From assembly GCA_040514265.1 (NCBI GenBank), contig JBEVCD010000001.1:1-50979 (forward strand): a stretch of DNA of 50,979 nucleotides, read 5' to 3'. This document shows positions 40,484 through 49,001 of the stretch, piece after piece. This stretch comes from WYZ-LMO2 sp040514265. GTDB taxonomy: Archaea > Halobacteriota > Archaeoglobi > Archaeoglobales > Archaeoglobaceae. Made by a program: the position numbers and the translations under genes. The notes beneath the pieces are model-generated. The model had not been told where the DNA came from. It did no database searches and worked only from the letters and a program-made list of their open reading frames with translations. How positions within the stretch are numbered: position 1 is the stretch's first letter; the number at the start of each line of letters is the position of its first letter.

Positions 40484-42328
40484 TTAGGGAATTTCGAGTT
40501 CCTTCAGCTTCTCCTCCGTCGGAACCCCGTTTACCCAGCCGCGGAGTCTGTAGTACTCCTCTTTCATCCTCTCGAATTCCTTCGGATCGACGACCTGTCC
40601 CTTCATCGGTCCGGACGGCAGCGGCTCATCGAAAAGTCTTCTCGGCAGGGTATCGTCCTTTCCGTCGAAGCCGTACTTGTTCAGTATCAGCCTTTCGAGG
40701 TTGTAGATCCTCTCTCCGATCTTCATAAGCTCCTCTCCGCTCATCTCCCAGCCCGTTACCTTCGACAGCAGAACCGCGTAATCTTCGACACCGAGCGCGA
40801 ACGTCGTGAAGAGACAGTTCACAGCTGAGTTGACGACGCACGCGAAGTCTTGGAAGGTCTTCACCCAAGCAGCTTTGTCGTAGCTCAGCGGGTCTATCTT
40901 CTCCGGTAATCCCACGATTTCTGCGGAGACCGTGTATCCGCTCACGTGGCAGCCACCTCTGTTTGCGGTCGCGTAGTTGAGACCTATCCCCTTTATAGCT
41001 CTCGGGTCGTATGCGGGCATTTCCAAGCCCTTCACACTCATCGAAAGCTCCGGAGCGCCGAAGATTTCAGCCAGCCTCCTGCTCCCGAGCGCGAGGTATT
41101 TCCCGATCCCAACCTTGTAGGCAGTTCGCCAGACTGCATCAACCACGGCGGCTTCGTTTCCGAACGACAGGTCGAGCCCCTGCAGGTCCTCGTCCCTGAT
41201 GTAGCCCTTCTCGTAAAGCTCCATCGCGCAGGCGATCGTCGAGCCCATCGATATCGTGTCGATGCCGAGTTCGTCGCAGAGGTGGTTGGCTTTTATCGTC
41301 GCCTCCAGATTAATTGCAGCCGTATCGTTGGCGAGAGCCCAGATCGACTCGTATTCGGGTCCTTCGGTGTTGAGGACTTTGAAGGGTCCCTCCCTTACTT
41401 CCGTAGCCCTCCCGCACCCTATGCTGCATCCCCAGCACGCAACCCTCTTTCTCAGATACTTCGCTTCGAGTGTCTCCCCGCTTATCTCGTCGGCTCTCTC
41501 GTTGTAAGCCTCCTGCCAGTTCTTGAACGGCAGCCCGCCCGAGCTGTTGATGACGTTGACGAGCACCGCCGTTCCGTACTTCGGCAGCCCCTCGCCGGTT
41601 ACGGGGTTCTGCTTTATCTTTTCAAGAGCCCGCTTCGAAGCTTCTCTGAACTCCTCAGGCTTCGCGACCTCCGGTCTCTTATCACCCCCCGCGACGATAG
41701 CCTTCAGCTTCTTGCTCCCCATCACCGCTCCAACTCCCGTTCTGCCTGCAGCCCTGTGCTCTTCGTTTATTATGCACGCTATGTGGACGAGGTTCTCGCC
41801 GGCTGGACCGATGCAGGCTACGCTGCAGTCTCTGCCGACCCTTCTGCTGAGAGTTCGCGTAGTATCGAAGGTGTTCAGACCCCAGATGTCCCCTGCACTT
41901 TTGATCTCAGCTGTTCCATCCACGATTTCTAGGTAAACGGGCTCGTCGCTCTTACCCTCGACGACGACCATGTCGAATCCCGCGAACTTCAGATACGGTC
42001 CGAACTTTCCGCCGCTGTTGGCTGAAGCTATCCCACCGGTCAGCGGGCTTTTCAGCGCCATCACGTGATACCTTCCAGACTCCGGAAAGCCCGCGACACC
42101 GGTTGCGGGTCCGGTTGCAAAGATCAGAACGTTTTCCTCGCCGAACGGGTTGATGTCTCTGGGGGCGATCCCGAGCCTCTCGTATTCGACGAGGTAATCG
42201 TACAGGAGCCTTACGGCGTATCCCTTACCGCCGAGGTATTTTTTCGCGATCTCCTCGTCGATAGGTAGCTCCTTAATACTGCCCTCGCTCAGGTTTACCT
42301 TCAAAAACCTTCCCATGTATCCCGACAT
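40484..42328 (-). CDS. aor: tungsten-containing aldehyde ferredoxin oxidoreductase
   Basis: A 614-residue AOR-family enzyme oxidising aldehydes to carboxylates with ferredoxin as acceptor. The N-terminal W-pterin region is MGRFLKVNLSEGSIKELP, with FATGPATGV, and ANSGGKFGPYLKFAGFD. The [4Fe-4S] cysteines are C298, C301 and C305 in CWGCSIGC, with C497 or C505 as the fourth. CDELGIDTIS (351-360) and RGGCHVSGY (457-465) are pterin-binding regions. The ATG at 42328 has GGTGGT just upstream and a TATA-like stretch near 42350-42357. The particular aldehyde cannot be told. Confidence 0.92.
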   Translation of the reverse strand: MSGYMGRFLKVNLSEGSIKELPIDEEIAKKYLGGKGYAVRLLYDYLVEYERLGIAPRDINPFGEENVLIFATGPATGVAGFPESGRYHVMALKSPLTGGIASANSGGKFGPYLKFAGFDMVVVEGKSDEPVYLEIVDGTAEIKSAGDIWGLNTFDTTRTLSRRVGRDCSVACIGPAGENLVHIACIINEEHRAAGRTGVGAVMGSKKLKAIVAGGDKRPEVAKPEEFREASKRALEKIKQNPVTGEGLPKYGTAVLVNVINSSGGLPFKNWQEAYNERADEISGETLEAKYLRKRVACWGCSIGCGRATEVREGPFKVLNTEGPEYESIWALANDTAAINLEATIKANHLCDELGIDTISMGSTIACAMELYEKGYIRDEDLQGLDLSFGNEAAVVDAVWRTAYKVGIGKYLALGSRRLAEIFGAPELSMSVKGLEMPAYDPRAIKGIGLNYATANRGGCHVSGYTVSAEIVGLPEKIDPLSYDKAAWVKTFQDFACVVNSAVNCLFTTFALGVEDYAVLLSKVTGWEMSGEELMKIGERIYNLERLILNKYGFDGKDDTLPRRLFDEPLPSGPMKGQVVDPKEFERMKEEYYRLRGWVNGVPTEEKLKELEIP

Positions 42329-42419
42329 GCTACCACCAAAAAACTTCTTAATTTACAATAATAAAAATGTTTTGTAGGCAAGAACCCGCCAACCTAAGAC
42401 AGTCGGAACAGATTCTCCT

Positions 42420-42770
42420 GACAGATTTTTGGCAGAGCGGAATGGCGCTCGTATTCCAATCCAAGACTCTCCAAAGCCCGGATCAGCCAGGAAGCTTTAT
42501 CCACGATGAATTTAGGCTCGTTTTCGCAGTATTCCAGTACTTCCTTGATAAAGGACCTTGCAGTCAGATAATTTCATCAGAATCAGCTCGTTTCTCTCAA
42601 CTAGTGGCAAAGACGTAATAGCGCTTTTTTCTTGCCTTGACAACAGTCTCATCTACAAGGTTTCTTGGCTTTTTCTCTGTTTTTTCTCAAAACTTTTTAA
42701 TCCAGCGAGAACTTTGATTTCAGGGTTCCTCTCGAAGATCTTAAGCTTATTCATAACTGTTACAGATCCA
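42420..42770 (-). pseudogene. decayed DDE transposase, IS6/IS240-like (copy 2)
   Basis: Minus-strand remnant strongly similar to the copy at 24340-24815. The stretch around 42450-42520 matches nucleotide-by-nucleotide over tens of bases and reads FIVDKASWLI-RALESLGLEYE in one frame, the third catalytic region. The middle part has lost alignment through deletions, and the N-terminal end near 42740-42770 again resembles copy 1. No terminal inverted repeats were found. Nothing else coding was recognised between aor and the MBL gene. Confidence 0.78.
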
Positions 42771-42788
42771 CCGAGTGGCTCAAAAAAA

Positions 42789-42796
42789 TTTATAAA
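42789..42796 (+). promoter_or_regulatory. TATA box of the MBL hydrolase gene
   Basis: TTTATAAA is centred at 42792.5, 25.5 bp before the ATG at 42818. This decides that start over the in-frame GTG at 42803 and predicts a leaderless transcript. Confidence 0.6.
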
Positions 42797-42817
42797 TTTA
42801 TCGTGTTAGTTCTGGGT

Positions 42818-43603
42818 ATGTACAGGATCGTTCCTTTGAAGCAGGCTGAGATAAGCGTCCCCCTCGGAGTCGTGCAGATGCTCGGAGACATGCGACTCAT
42901 GGCGACCGGTCCGGTTTACGTGTGGTTGGTGGAGGGAGAGGAAAAGATTGTCGTCGATGCCGGAGTTGAGGAGCCGAAGAACGGGCTCGTTCACGGCTTT
43001 CCGGCAAGCGGCGGTGGGGAAAAGGGCTTGAGAGATGCACTGAGTAAAGCCGGTTTAAAGCCGGAGGAAGTCGAGAAGCTCGTCATAACCCACCTGCACT
43101 TCGACCACGTAGCCAACGCAACGCTGTTCCACAATGCGAAGATATATGTGCAAAAGAGGGAGTGGGAATCAGCTCTCAACCCGCCGATGCATTACAGAGG
43201 TATTTACGATGAGGAGCTTATCCTGCCGCTCGAGGAGATGGATCTCTGCCTCGTGGACGGCGATGTCGAAATAGCGGACGGCGTAAAACTCGTTCTGCTG
43301 CCAGGACACACGAAGGGTCTTCAGGGCGTGTGCGTTAAGACGGCGAAGGGTGACTACCTCATAGCGGGAGATCACTTTTACACGTACTTCAACTTCTTCC
43401 CGCCGAAGCAACCAATCGAGCTAACGGATTCCGAAGGTAAAAAAGTGCAGATTCCCGCCGCAACTACGCCTTTCGTCCCGCCCGGGCTTCACGTGGACCT
43501 TTCCGAGTGGTACGAGAGTTGCTTCAAAGCTCTGAGGTTCGTGAAGAAACAGAACGTGCTGCCGGGTCACGACCCGTCGCTCGAAGGTAGGAGCTTTCCG
43601 TGA
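42818..43603 (+). CDS. MBL-fold metallo-hydrolase (lactonase-like)
   Basis: A 261-residue metallo-beta-lactamase fold hydrolase. The dinuclear metal motif is THLHFDHV, with LLPGHTKGLQGV, IAGDHFY and the final LPGHDPSL. Overall it resembles N-acyl homoserine lactonases of the AttM/AiiA group, but many relatives have other substrates. It stands as a single gene between a transposase remnant and the probable origin region. Confidence 0.85.
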   Translation: MYRIVPLKQAEISVPLGVVQMLGDMRLMATGPVYVWLVEGEEKIVVDAGVEEPKNGLVHGFPASGGGEKGLRDALSKAGLKPEEVEKLVITHLHFDHVANATLFHNAKIYVQKREWESALNPPMHYRGIYDEELILPLEEMDLCLVDGDVEIADGVKLVLLPGHTKGLQGVCVKTAKGDYLIAGDHFYTYFNFFPPKQPIELTDSEGKKVQIPAATTPFVPPGLHVDLSEWYESCFKALRFVKKQNVLPGHDPSLEGRSFP

Positions 43604-43893
43604 TTTTTTCATTTTAGACAGCGTTCGTAAAATGCGATGCTTAAAAATAAACAAGAAGGTAAACCGCAATTTAACATCGATGTCGACCCCCACCCCCTTC
43701 GTTTCATGTGGAACATGTAAATACGACGCTTCCGCTGAAGTTGCCTAGCAAAAAGATAGCTGATAAATTAAATCCAGCTTTTAAATGAAGAAGTCCTCCG
43801 ATCTGCGAAAATCTAAGTGCACAGGTTTTTTCGTATTCCACGCGATACACAGGAAAAAGCTTATAAAGGACTTCAAACCCCGTTTTTATAATA
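43604..43893. other. AT-rich intergenic region containing left ORB-like element; possible origin region
   Basis: This 290-bp region contains no gene. It is much richer in A and T than its surroundings, with tracts such as TGATTTTTTCATTTTA and GATAAATTAAATC. The left copy of the long inverted repeat lies at 43686-43718. A weak second element TTCCACGCGATAC is at about 43836-43848. CTTATAAA near 43860 is the probable promoter of the coiled-coil gene. AT-rich DNA next to Orc1/Cdc6-type boxes is what an archaeal duplex-unwinding region looks like. Confidence 0.5.
43686..43718 (-). repeat. ORB-like element (left copy of 33-bp inverted repeat)
   Basis: On the minus strand it carries the imperfect dyad TTCCACATGAAAC followed by GAAGGGGGTG, the dyad-plus-G-string form of archaeal origin recognition boxes bound by Orc1/Cdc6. 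The core of 24 bp (43691-43714) is identical and inverted at 48947-48970; over 33 bp, 31 positions agree. Confidence 0.65.
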
Positions 43894-44235
43894 ATGTCGG
43901 ACAGAGACTTTATTATCGAGAGACTCGAAAGGAAGCTGGCTGAAAAGGAGAAGGAAGTTCAGGAGCTGAGAAAGATGGTCGAAGGTAGGAGTTCGAGAAT
44001 CGACGTCGAGGCTACCGTTAACGAACTTAAAAAAGCCGTTGAGAGCATAATAAGCGAAATAGCCTACATAAAAAGCGAGATAAAGGAGATCAGAAGTCTG
44101 ATAGGAGCGAAGGAAGCCCCCAGAAATCCGAAGGGAAAGAGGGTTGAGAGGGAATACGAGAGGGAAGAGGAAAGCGAGGACGAGGTAGCCGAGGAAGTCG
44201 AGGATGCTTGCGAGGATATAATAGTCTGCGACTGA
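43894..44235 (+). CDS. coiled-coil acidic protein adjacent to smc
   Basis: A 113-residue protein. Residues 1-75 are heptad-like and coiled-coil forming (ERLERKLAEKEKEVQELRKMV, then VNELKKAVESIISEIAYIKSEIKEI). Residues 76-105 are strongly charged and probably disordered, rich in Glu. No domain was recognised. It ends 1 bp before the smc ATG, so it is almost certainly co-transcribed with smc-scpA-scpB and may be a partner of condensin; that role is inference. Confidence 0.75.
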   Translation: MSDRDFIIERLERKLAEKEKEVQELRKMVEGRSSRIDVEATVNELKKAVESIISEIAYIKSEIKEIRSLIGAKEAPRNPKGKRVEREYEREEESEDEVAEEVEDACEDIIVCD

Positions 44236-44236
44236 G

Positions 44237-47200
44237 ATGCACATCGAGAAGATCGTTCTCAGAAACTTCAAATCCTTCGGGAAAAAATGTGAGGTCCCTC
44301 TCTACAGGGGATTCACAGTCATCACCGGCCCAAACGGGAGCGGAAAGTCCAACATCCTTGACTCCGTGCTGTTCTGCTTGGGACTGAACACTTCCACAAA
44401 GCAGCTCAGGGCAGACAGGCTGACTGACCTCATCCACAACGGCAGAAACGAGGCTGAGGTCACGATTGTCTTCGCCGATAACGGCAGAAAGTTCGAGGTT
44501 ACGAGGAGAGTCAGGATGACCGAGAAGGGTTACTACAGCTACTACTACCTCAACGGAAAACCTGTAAACCTCTCAGAGATCCACGAATTCCTGGAACACC
44601 ACGGGATTTACGATGACGCTTACAACATCGTGATGCAGGGGGATGTTACGAGAATAGTCGAGATGTCTCCGCTGCAGAGGAGGAAGATAATCGACGATAT
44701 CGCCGGCATTTCGGAGTTCGACGAGAAGAAGGGGAAAGCTCTGGAGGAGCTCGAAAGGGTCAGGGAAGATCTGGAAAAACTCGACGCCGTAATAAGGGAA
44801 GTCGAAAACCAACTCGAAGTTCTGCGCAGAGATAGGGAAGAGGCTCTGAGATACAAGGAACTGCTTGAGAGAAGGAGAAAACTCGAAGAGCTTTTGAGAG
44901 CTCACGAATACGCGAAGCTCTTAAAAGAGAGGAAAAGAATCGAGAGAGAGTTGGAAAGACTGGAGGCTGCGAAGGACGAAGTGAGCGGAAAGCTTCCGAA
45001 GATCGTTTCAGCGATAAACGACGTGACGGCAGAACTCGAAGAGCTAACGTCGAAGATCTCAAGCTTGGGAGACGAGAGGGTAGCGGAGCTAAACGCGAGA
45101 ATTTTAGAGATCTCCGGTCAGATCGAGAGCTTGGCGAGGTCAAGAAAAATTTACGAAGAGACGATAAAAAAGAGGGAAGGTGAACTCGTCGACGTCCTTG
45201 CAGATGTTTCGAGACTAAAGGAGGAGCTCAACGCAGTAGAGAAGGAAATAGAGGATTTCGCGCTGAAGAGAGTTCAGATAAGCTCCATACTCAGAGAAGT
45301 CGAGGAAAAGCTGTCCGTGAAAGAGAAGGAGCTTGAAGAACTCGACAGGGAAAGTAGGAGCCTTAGAGAGGAGCTGATGAAGAAAAAGGAAGAGATCGAG
45401 AAACTCAAGTCGGAGAAAGTCGAGGTCTTGAGGGAGAAGGACAGAACGATTGAAGTTCTGAGAATGCTCGAAATCGAGATCGAGAACATAAAAGCTGAAA
45501 TCGAAAACTGCGAAAGGGCGAGGGGAGAGATCGAGGATAGAATTTCGAGACTTGAGAAGGACAGAAAGAATGTAGAGGAGAGTCTGAAGGAAGTTCAGAC
45601 GAATTTGAATTCAGCCGACAGGATGCTTTTCTCGATAAGGTCGGAACTCGCCGATGTGGAGGAGGAGCTGAAGAGCTGTGAGATAGAGCTTACGAAGGTG
45701 AGGGCAAAACTCTCCACCGTACAGTCGTTTTCGAGAGCCGTCGAAGCTATTTTAGAGGCCAAGAGGCGGCGGGAACTGGCGGGAATTTTCGGAACCGTAG
45801 CCCAGCTCGGAGAGGTAGCTGAAGAATACGTGGCTGCGATAGAAGCTGCAGCCGGTAACGCCCTACAGTTCGTGGTCGTCGAAAACGAGGATGACGCAGT
45901 CGAAGCGATAAGGTATCTCAAAGCAAGTTCTGCCGGCAGGGCTACGTTCCTCCCGCTCAACAGGATCAAGAAGTTCAAGCTCAAGCTCGACAAGTCCATT
46001 ACGAAGGAGGAGGGAGTAATAGACTACGCCGTAAACCTCGTAAGCTGCGACAGGATGTTCAGACCGGTCTTTGAGTTTATCCTCCGCGACACCGTGGTCG
46101 TCGACAGCATAGAGACTGCTAGAAGGCTTATGGATAGAGGTCTGAGACTCGTAACACTCGACGGTGACATCGTTGAGAAGAGTGGGCTCATGACTGGAGG
46201 GAGCATCGAAAAGAAGGGAATGCTAATTTCTAAGGAGCTGCTCGACAGAGAGAGGAAACTCTCCAACAGAGTCGTGGAGCTGCAGAAGAGGAAAGAGGAA
46301 CTCTTCAGAGAGCTTAACAAGTACGAAGCCCTGCGCAGAGACTACGCTTCCCGGATTGAGGACCTCAAGGAGTCTCTGCTCTCGATCGAGAAGCAGAGCG
46401 AGGTTGCGAGGGAGAAACTCGCTGACCTGGTTTCGAGGGTCAGGGATCTCGAAAAAAAACTCTCACAGAAGGAAGTCGAAAGGAGGGAGAGAGTAAAGGT
46501 TCTGAACCTGATCGAAGCGAAGCTGGAAGAATTAGAAGTCAGAATCTCGAAAGTCGAGGAGGAAATAAGAGAGGTTGAGAAGGTTCTGGGGAAGAACAGG
46601 CTCAGCAGGGTATTGGAAGAAATAGAGAATCTTCGTGCGGAGAGGAGCAAGCAGAGGGAAATCCTCGTGGGCGTGGAGAAGAAACTCGAAGCCCTCGAAT
46701 TCAAGAGGGAGGAATTCTCCAAGCTTATAGCGGAGAGGGAGAAAAAAGCTTCGGAGTTGAAGGAGGAGATAGAGGCTCTCAGAAGGGCTATAGAGGAGGG
46801 GGATATACAGATTGAGCGGCTGAAGTCGGAGCTGAAGACTCTGAAGGATGAAGAGAACAGCTTGATGTCGGAGCTTTATGAGCTCAGAAGGAAGCGGGAC
46901 GAGCTAATTTCGGAACTCAGGAAACTCGAAGACGAAAAGAGGAAGTGCGAATACGAGCTGGAGAAACTTCAGGACAGAATTTCCGCGCAGAGAGACAAGC
47001 TCGAAGCACTTGAGGGTGAAATTTCCAAGTTCGGCGAGGTGGAGCTTCCGGAGGAGCTTCCGGATGCTGAAGCTGTCAAGAGAGAGCATGCGAAAGTTCT
47101 GAGAGAGCTCGAAGGATTCGGCGACGTAAATCTTAAAGCGATTCAGGAATACGAGGAAGTTCGCAATCGCAGGGACGAGCTGATAGCGAAGAGAAACACA

Positions 47201-47707
47201 CTCGAAAATGAGAGGAACGAGATTCTGAAGAGAATAGAGGAGTACGAGGTTAAAAAGAGGGAGGTCTTCTTCGAGGTCTTCTCGAAGATCAGGCAGAACT
47301 TCATCGAGGTCGTGAGGGAACTGACGAACGGCGAGGGAGACATGTACCTCGACTCCGACGACCCGTTCAGCAGCGGGCTGCACATAAAGGTAAAACCGAA
47401 CAACAAGCCCGTTCAGAAACTCGAATCCATGAGCGGCGGGGAAAAGAGCCTAGTAGCCCTAGCTCTGATATTCGCGATTCAGATGTTCAAACCCGCTCCC
47501 TTTTACATATTCGACGAAGTCGACATGTTCCTCGACGGTGTGAACGTTAGTAGAGTCGCTAAGATGATAAAGAAGAGGTCGAGGGACGCGCAGTTCATCG
47601 TGATCTCGCTGCGCCGACCCATGCTCGAAAACGCGGACGCGATAGTGGGCGTGACGATGGGGAGGGATAACTCATCGACGGTTACGGGGATAAGGTTGAA
47701 GGTTTAG
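44237..47707 (+). CDS. smc: chromosome segregation ATPase SMC
   Basis: A 1156-residue full-length SMC. Walker A GPNGSGKS is at 31-38. Two long coiled coils flank a hinge at about 515-660 (GIFGTVAQLGEVAEEYVAAIEAAAGN, later GGSIEKKGM). The C-terminal head has the signature SGGEKSLVALA near 1065 and Walker B FYIFDEVDMFLDG near 1092. It dimerises at the hinge and with ScpA/ScpB forms the condensin complex that organises the chromosome. The stop lies inside the open frame of scpA. Confidence 0.97.
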   Translation: MHIEKIVLRNFKSFGKKCEVPLYRGFTVITGPNGSGKSNILDSVLFCLGLNTSTKQLRADRLTDLIHNGRNEAEVTIVFADNGRKFEVTRRVRMTEKGYYSYYYLNGKPVNLSEIHEFLEHHGIYDDAYNIVMQGDVTRIVEMSPLQRRKIIDDIAGISEFDEKKGKALEELERVREDLEKLDAVIREVENQLEVLRRDREEALRYKELLERRRKLEELLRAHEYAKLLKERKRIERELERLEAAKDEVSGKLPKIVSAINDVTAELEELTSKISSLGDERVAELNARILEISGQIESLARSRKIYEETIKKREGELVDVLADVSRLKEELNAVEKEIEDFALKRVQISSILREVEEKLSVKEKELEELDRESRSLREELMKKKEEIEKLKSEKVEVLREKDRTIEVLRMLEIEIENIKAEIENCERARGEIEDRISRLEKDRKNVEESLKEVQTNLNSADRMLFSIRSELADVEEELKSCEIELTKVRAKLSTVQSFSRAVEAILEAKRRRELAGIFGTVAQLGEVAEEYVAAIEAAAGNALQFVVVENEDDAVEAIRYLKASSAGRATFLPLNRIKKFKLKLDKSITKEEGVIDYAVNLVSCDRMFRPVFEFILRDTVVVDSIETARRLMDRGLRLVTLDGDIVEKSGLMTGGSIEKKGMLISKELLDRERKLSNRVVELQKRKEELFRELNKYEALRRDYASRIEDLKESLLSIEKQSEVAREKLADLVSRVRDLEKKLSQKEVERRERVKVLNLIEAKLEELEVRISKVEEEIREVEKVLGKNRLSRVLEEIENLRAERSKQREILVGVEKKLEALEFKREEFSKLIAEREKKASELKEEIEALRRAIEEGDIQIERLKSELKTLKDEENSLMSELYELRRKRDELISELRKLEDEKRKCEYELEKLQDRISAQRDKLEALEGEISKFGEVELPEELPDAEAVKREHAKVLRELEGFGDVNLKAIQEYEEVRNRRDELIAKRNTLENERNEILKRIEEYEVKKREVFFEVFSKIRQNFIEVVRELTNGEGDMYLDSDDPFSSGLHIKVKPNNKPVQKLESMSGGEKSLVALALIFAIQMFKPAPFYIFDEVDMFLDGVNVSRVAKMIKKRSRDAQFIVISLRRPMLENADAIVGVTMGRDNSSTVTGIRLKV

Positions 47708-48366
47708 AGGATCCGATCGAGATCCTAGTAGACCTCGCAAAAAGGGGGGAGATAGACCCCTGGGAGATAGACATAGTCGATGTCACCGACCGCTTCTTGA
47801 GAAGGATAGAGGAGGCTAGAAAACTCGACCTCCGGATTTCCGGGAGGGTTCTGCTTTACGCCGCAATCTTGGTGAGGATGAAGGCTGAAGCCATACTCTC
47901 CTCTCTCTTCGAAGAGGAAGAGGAGGAGTTCGTAGCCGACAGTGTCGGTGACTTCGACTTAGAAGTCGAAGAAGAGGAAATCGAGGTTCCGGAGCTGAGG
48001 ATCGTCAGAAGGAGGGTCAGGAAGGTAACCACGCTCAGGGATCTGATAGAGGAGCTCAGAAGAGCTGAGGAAATCGAGGTTCGCAGGAGGAAGAGGAGAG
48101 TTACGCGTGTAATCGACGAACCGCTCCGCTATCCGCACAGGGAGAACATGGAGGAGACGATATTGAGAGTTGAGAGGGAACTAATGGAACTCCTTAGGAC
48201 GAGGGAGATGGTCACCCTGTCGGAATTAGCCGGGAAGGACGTTTCGAAGCTCGTGGACTACTACGTGTCGGTTCTGCATCTCGTCTTCAGGAGGAAGGTG
48301 GACATCAGGCAGGAGAAGATGTACGAGAGCGATATAGAAATATTCCTGCCCGATACAGCATCCTGA
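47674..48366 (+). CDS. scpA: segregation and condensation protein A (kleisin), non-canonical start
   Basis: The kleisin subunit that bridges the SMC heads. The conserved N-terminus EDPIEILVDLAKRGEIDPWEIDIVDVTDRF begins about 90 bp before the first standard start, a TTG at 47797, so that TTG would remove the SMC-binding region. Upstream to the stop at 47668 there is no ATG, GTG or TTG. I place the start provisionally at ATC 47674, 6 bp after GGAGGGA. Other explanations are an undetected base error or frameshift coupling with smc, which overlaps in another frame. The C-terminal winged helix (TLSELAGKDVSKLVDYYVSVLHLV) is intact. Confidence 0.85.
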   Translation: MDGYGDKVEGLEDPIEILVDLAKRGEIDPWEIDIVDVTDRFLRRIEEARKLDLRISGRVLLYAAILVRMKAEAILSSLFEEEEEEFVADSVGDFDLEVEEEEIEVPELRIVRRRVRKVTTLRDLIEELRRAEEIEVRRRKRRVTRVIDEPLRYPHRENMEETILRVERELMELLRTREMVTLSELAGKDVSKLVDYYVSVLHLVFRRKVDIRQEKMYESDIEIFLPDTAS

Positions 48367-48367
48367 T

Positions 48368-48871
48368 ATGAACGTGAAGCTTGCGGTGGAAGCGATCCTC
48401 TTCACGTCTCCCGATCCGCTTTCGGCGAAGGAGATAGCCAAAATCCTCGGTGAAAGTGAGGAAAAAATCCTTAAAGCCGTCGAGGAGCTCGTGAATGACT
48501 ATCTTTCAAGGGAGACGGCGCTGGAAGTCATAAAACTTGGAGAGAAGTACCTGATGCGGGTGAAGCCCGAGTACGCGGCGTATGTGGAAAAACTGTCGGA
48601 GAAGGATCTGGATCGTGGAACCCTTCGCACCTTAGCCGTTATAGCGGTGAAGCAACCCATAACCCTTTCGAGGCTTGCGAAGATAAGGGGAAATAAGTGC
48701 TACGAGCACGTAAGGAAGCTCAAAGAGCTCGGGTTCGTGAGGGCTGAGAAGAGGGGAAGGTCCACGATACTGACGACGACGAAGGAGTTCGCATCGTACT
48801 TCGGGATCGAGACATCCGATCCGAGAGAGATAAGGGAGCTGATAATGAAGCGCTACGCATCGGAGGATTAG
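48368..48871 (+). CDS. scpB: segregation and condensation protein B
   Basis: A 167-residue protein with two winged helix domains. NVKLAVEAILFTSPDPLSAKEIAKILG is the typical N-terminus; RTLAVIAVKQPITLSRLAKIRGNKCYEHVRKLKELGFV is the conserved second domain. It binds the ScpA kleisin and regulates SMC. It starts 1 bp after the scpA stop and ends the smc operon. Confidence 0.94.
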   Translation: MNVKLAVEAILFTSPDPLSAKEIAKILGESEEKILKAVEELVNDYLSRETALEVIKLGEKYLMRVKPEYAAYVEKLSEKDLDRGTLRTLAVIAVKQPITLSRLAKIRGNKCYEHVRKLKELGFVRAEKRGRSTILTTTKEFASYFGIETSDPREIRELIMKRYASED

Positions 48872-48942
48872 TCCACTCCGATTTCGTATTAAATTCCTAG
48901 GAGAAGTTTTCAAAACTCTAAGAAGGTAGGAGCTATGCATCC

Positions 48943-48975
48943 ACAAGTTCCACATGAAACGAAGGGGGTGAGGGT
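48943..48975 (+). repeat. ORB-like element (right copy of 33-bp inverted repeat)
   Basis: Plus-strand dyad TTCCACATGAAAC followed by GAAGGGGGTG. The 24-bp core (48947-48970) is the exact reverse complement of the left copy 5.2 kb away. It lies in the 130-bp gap after scpB and abuts the TATA-type GTATATATA of the next gene, so a role as a transcription operator is also possible. Confidence 0.65.
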
Positions 48976-49001
48976 ATATATACTGCGAACATGCTTAGTG
49001 T

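Noticed and set aside
47797..48366. scpA starting at TTG 47797
   Set aside because: This would remove the conserved SMC-binding N-terminus, which is readable in frame directly upstream.
43691..48970. CRISPR repeat interpretation of the inverted 24-bp sequences
   Set aside because: Only two copies, in opposite orientation and 5.2 kb apart, with no spacer array and no cas genes; a CRISPR remnant does not explain the G-string and dyad.
43686..48975. Terminal inverted repeats of a composite element carrying smc
   Set aside because: The block holds only core condensin genes with native-looking composition, no transposase inside, and no target-site duplication was seen at the outer ends.
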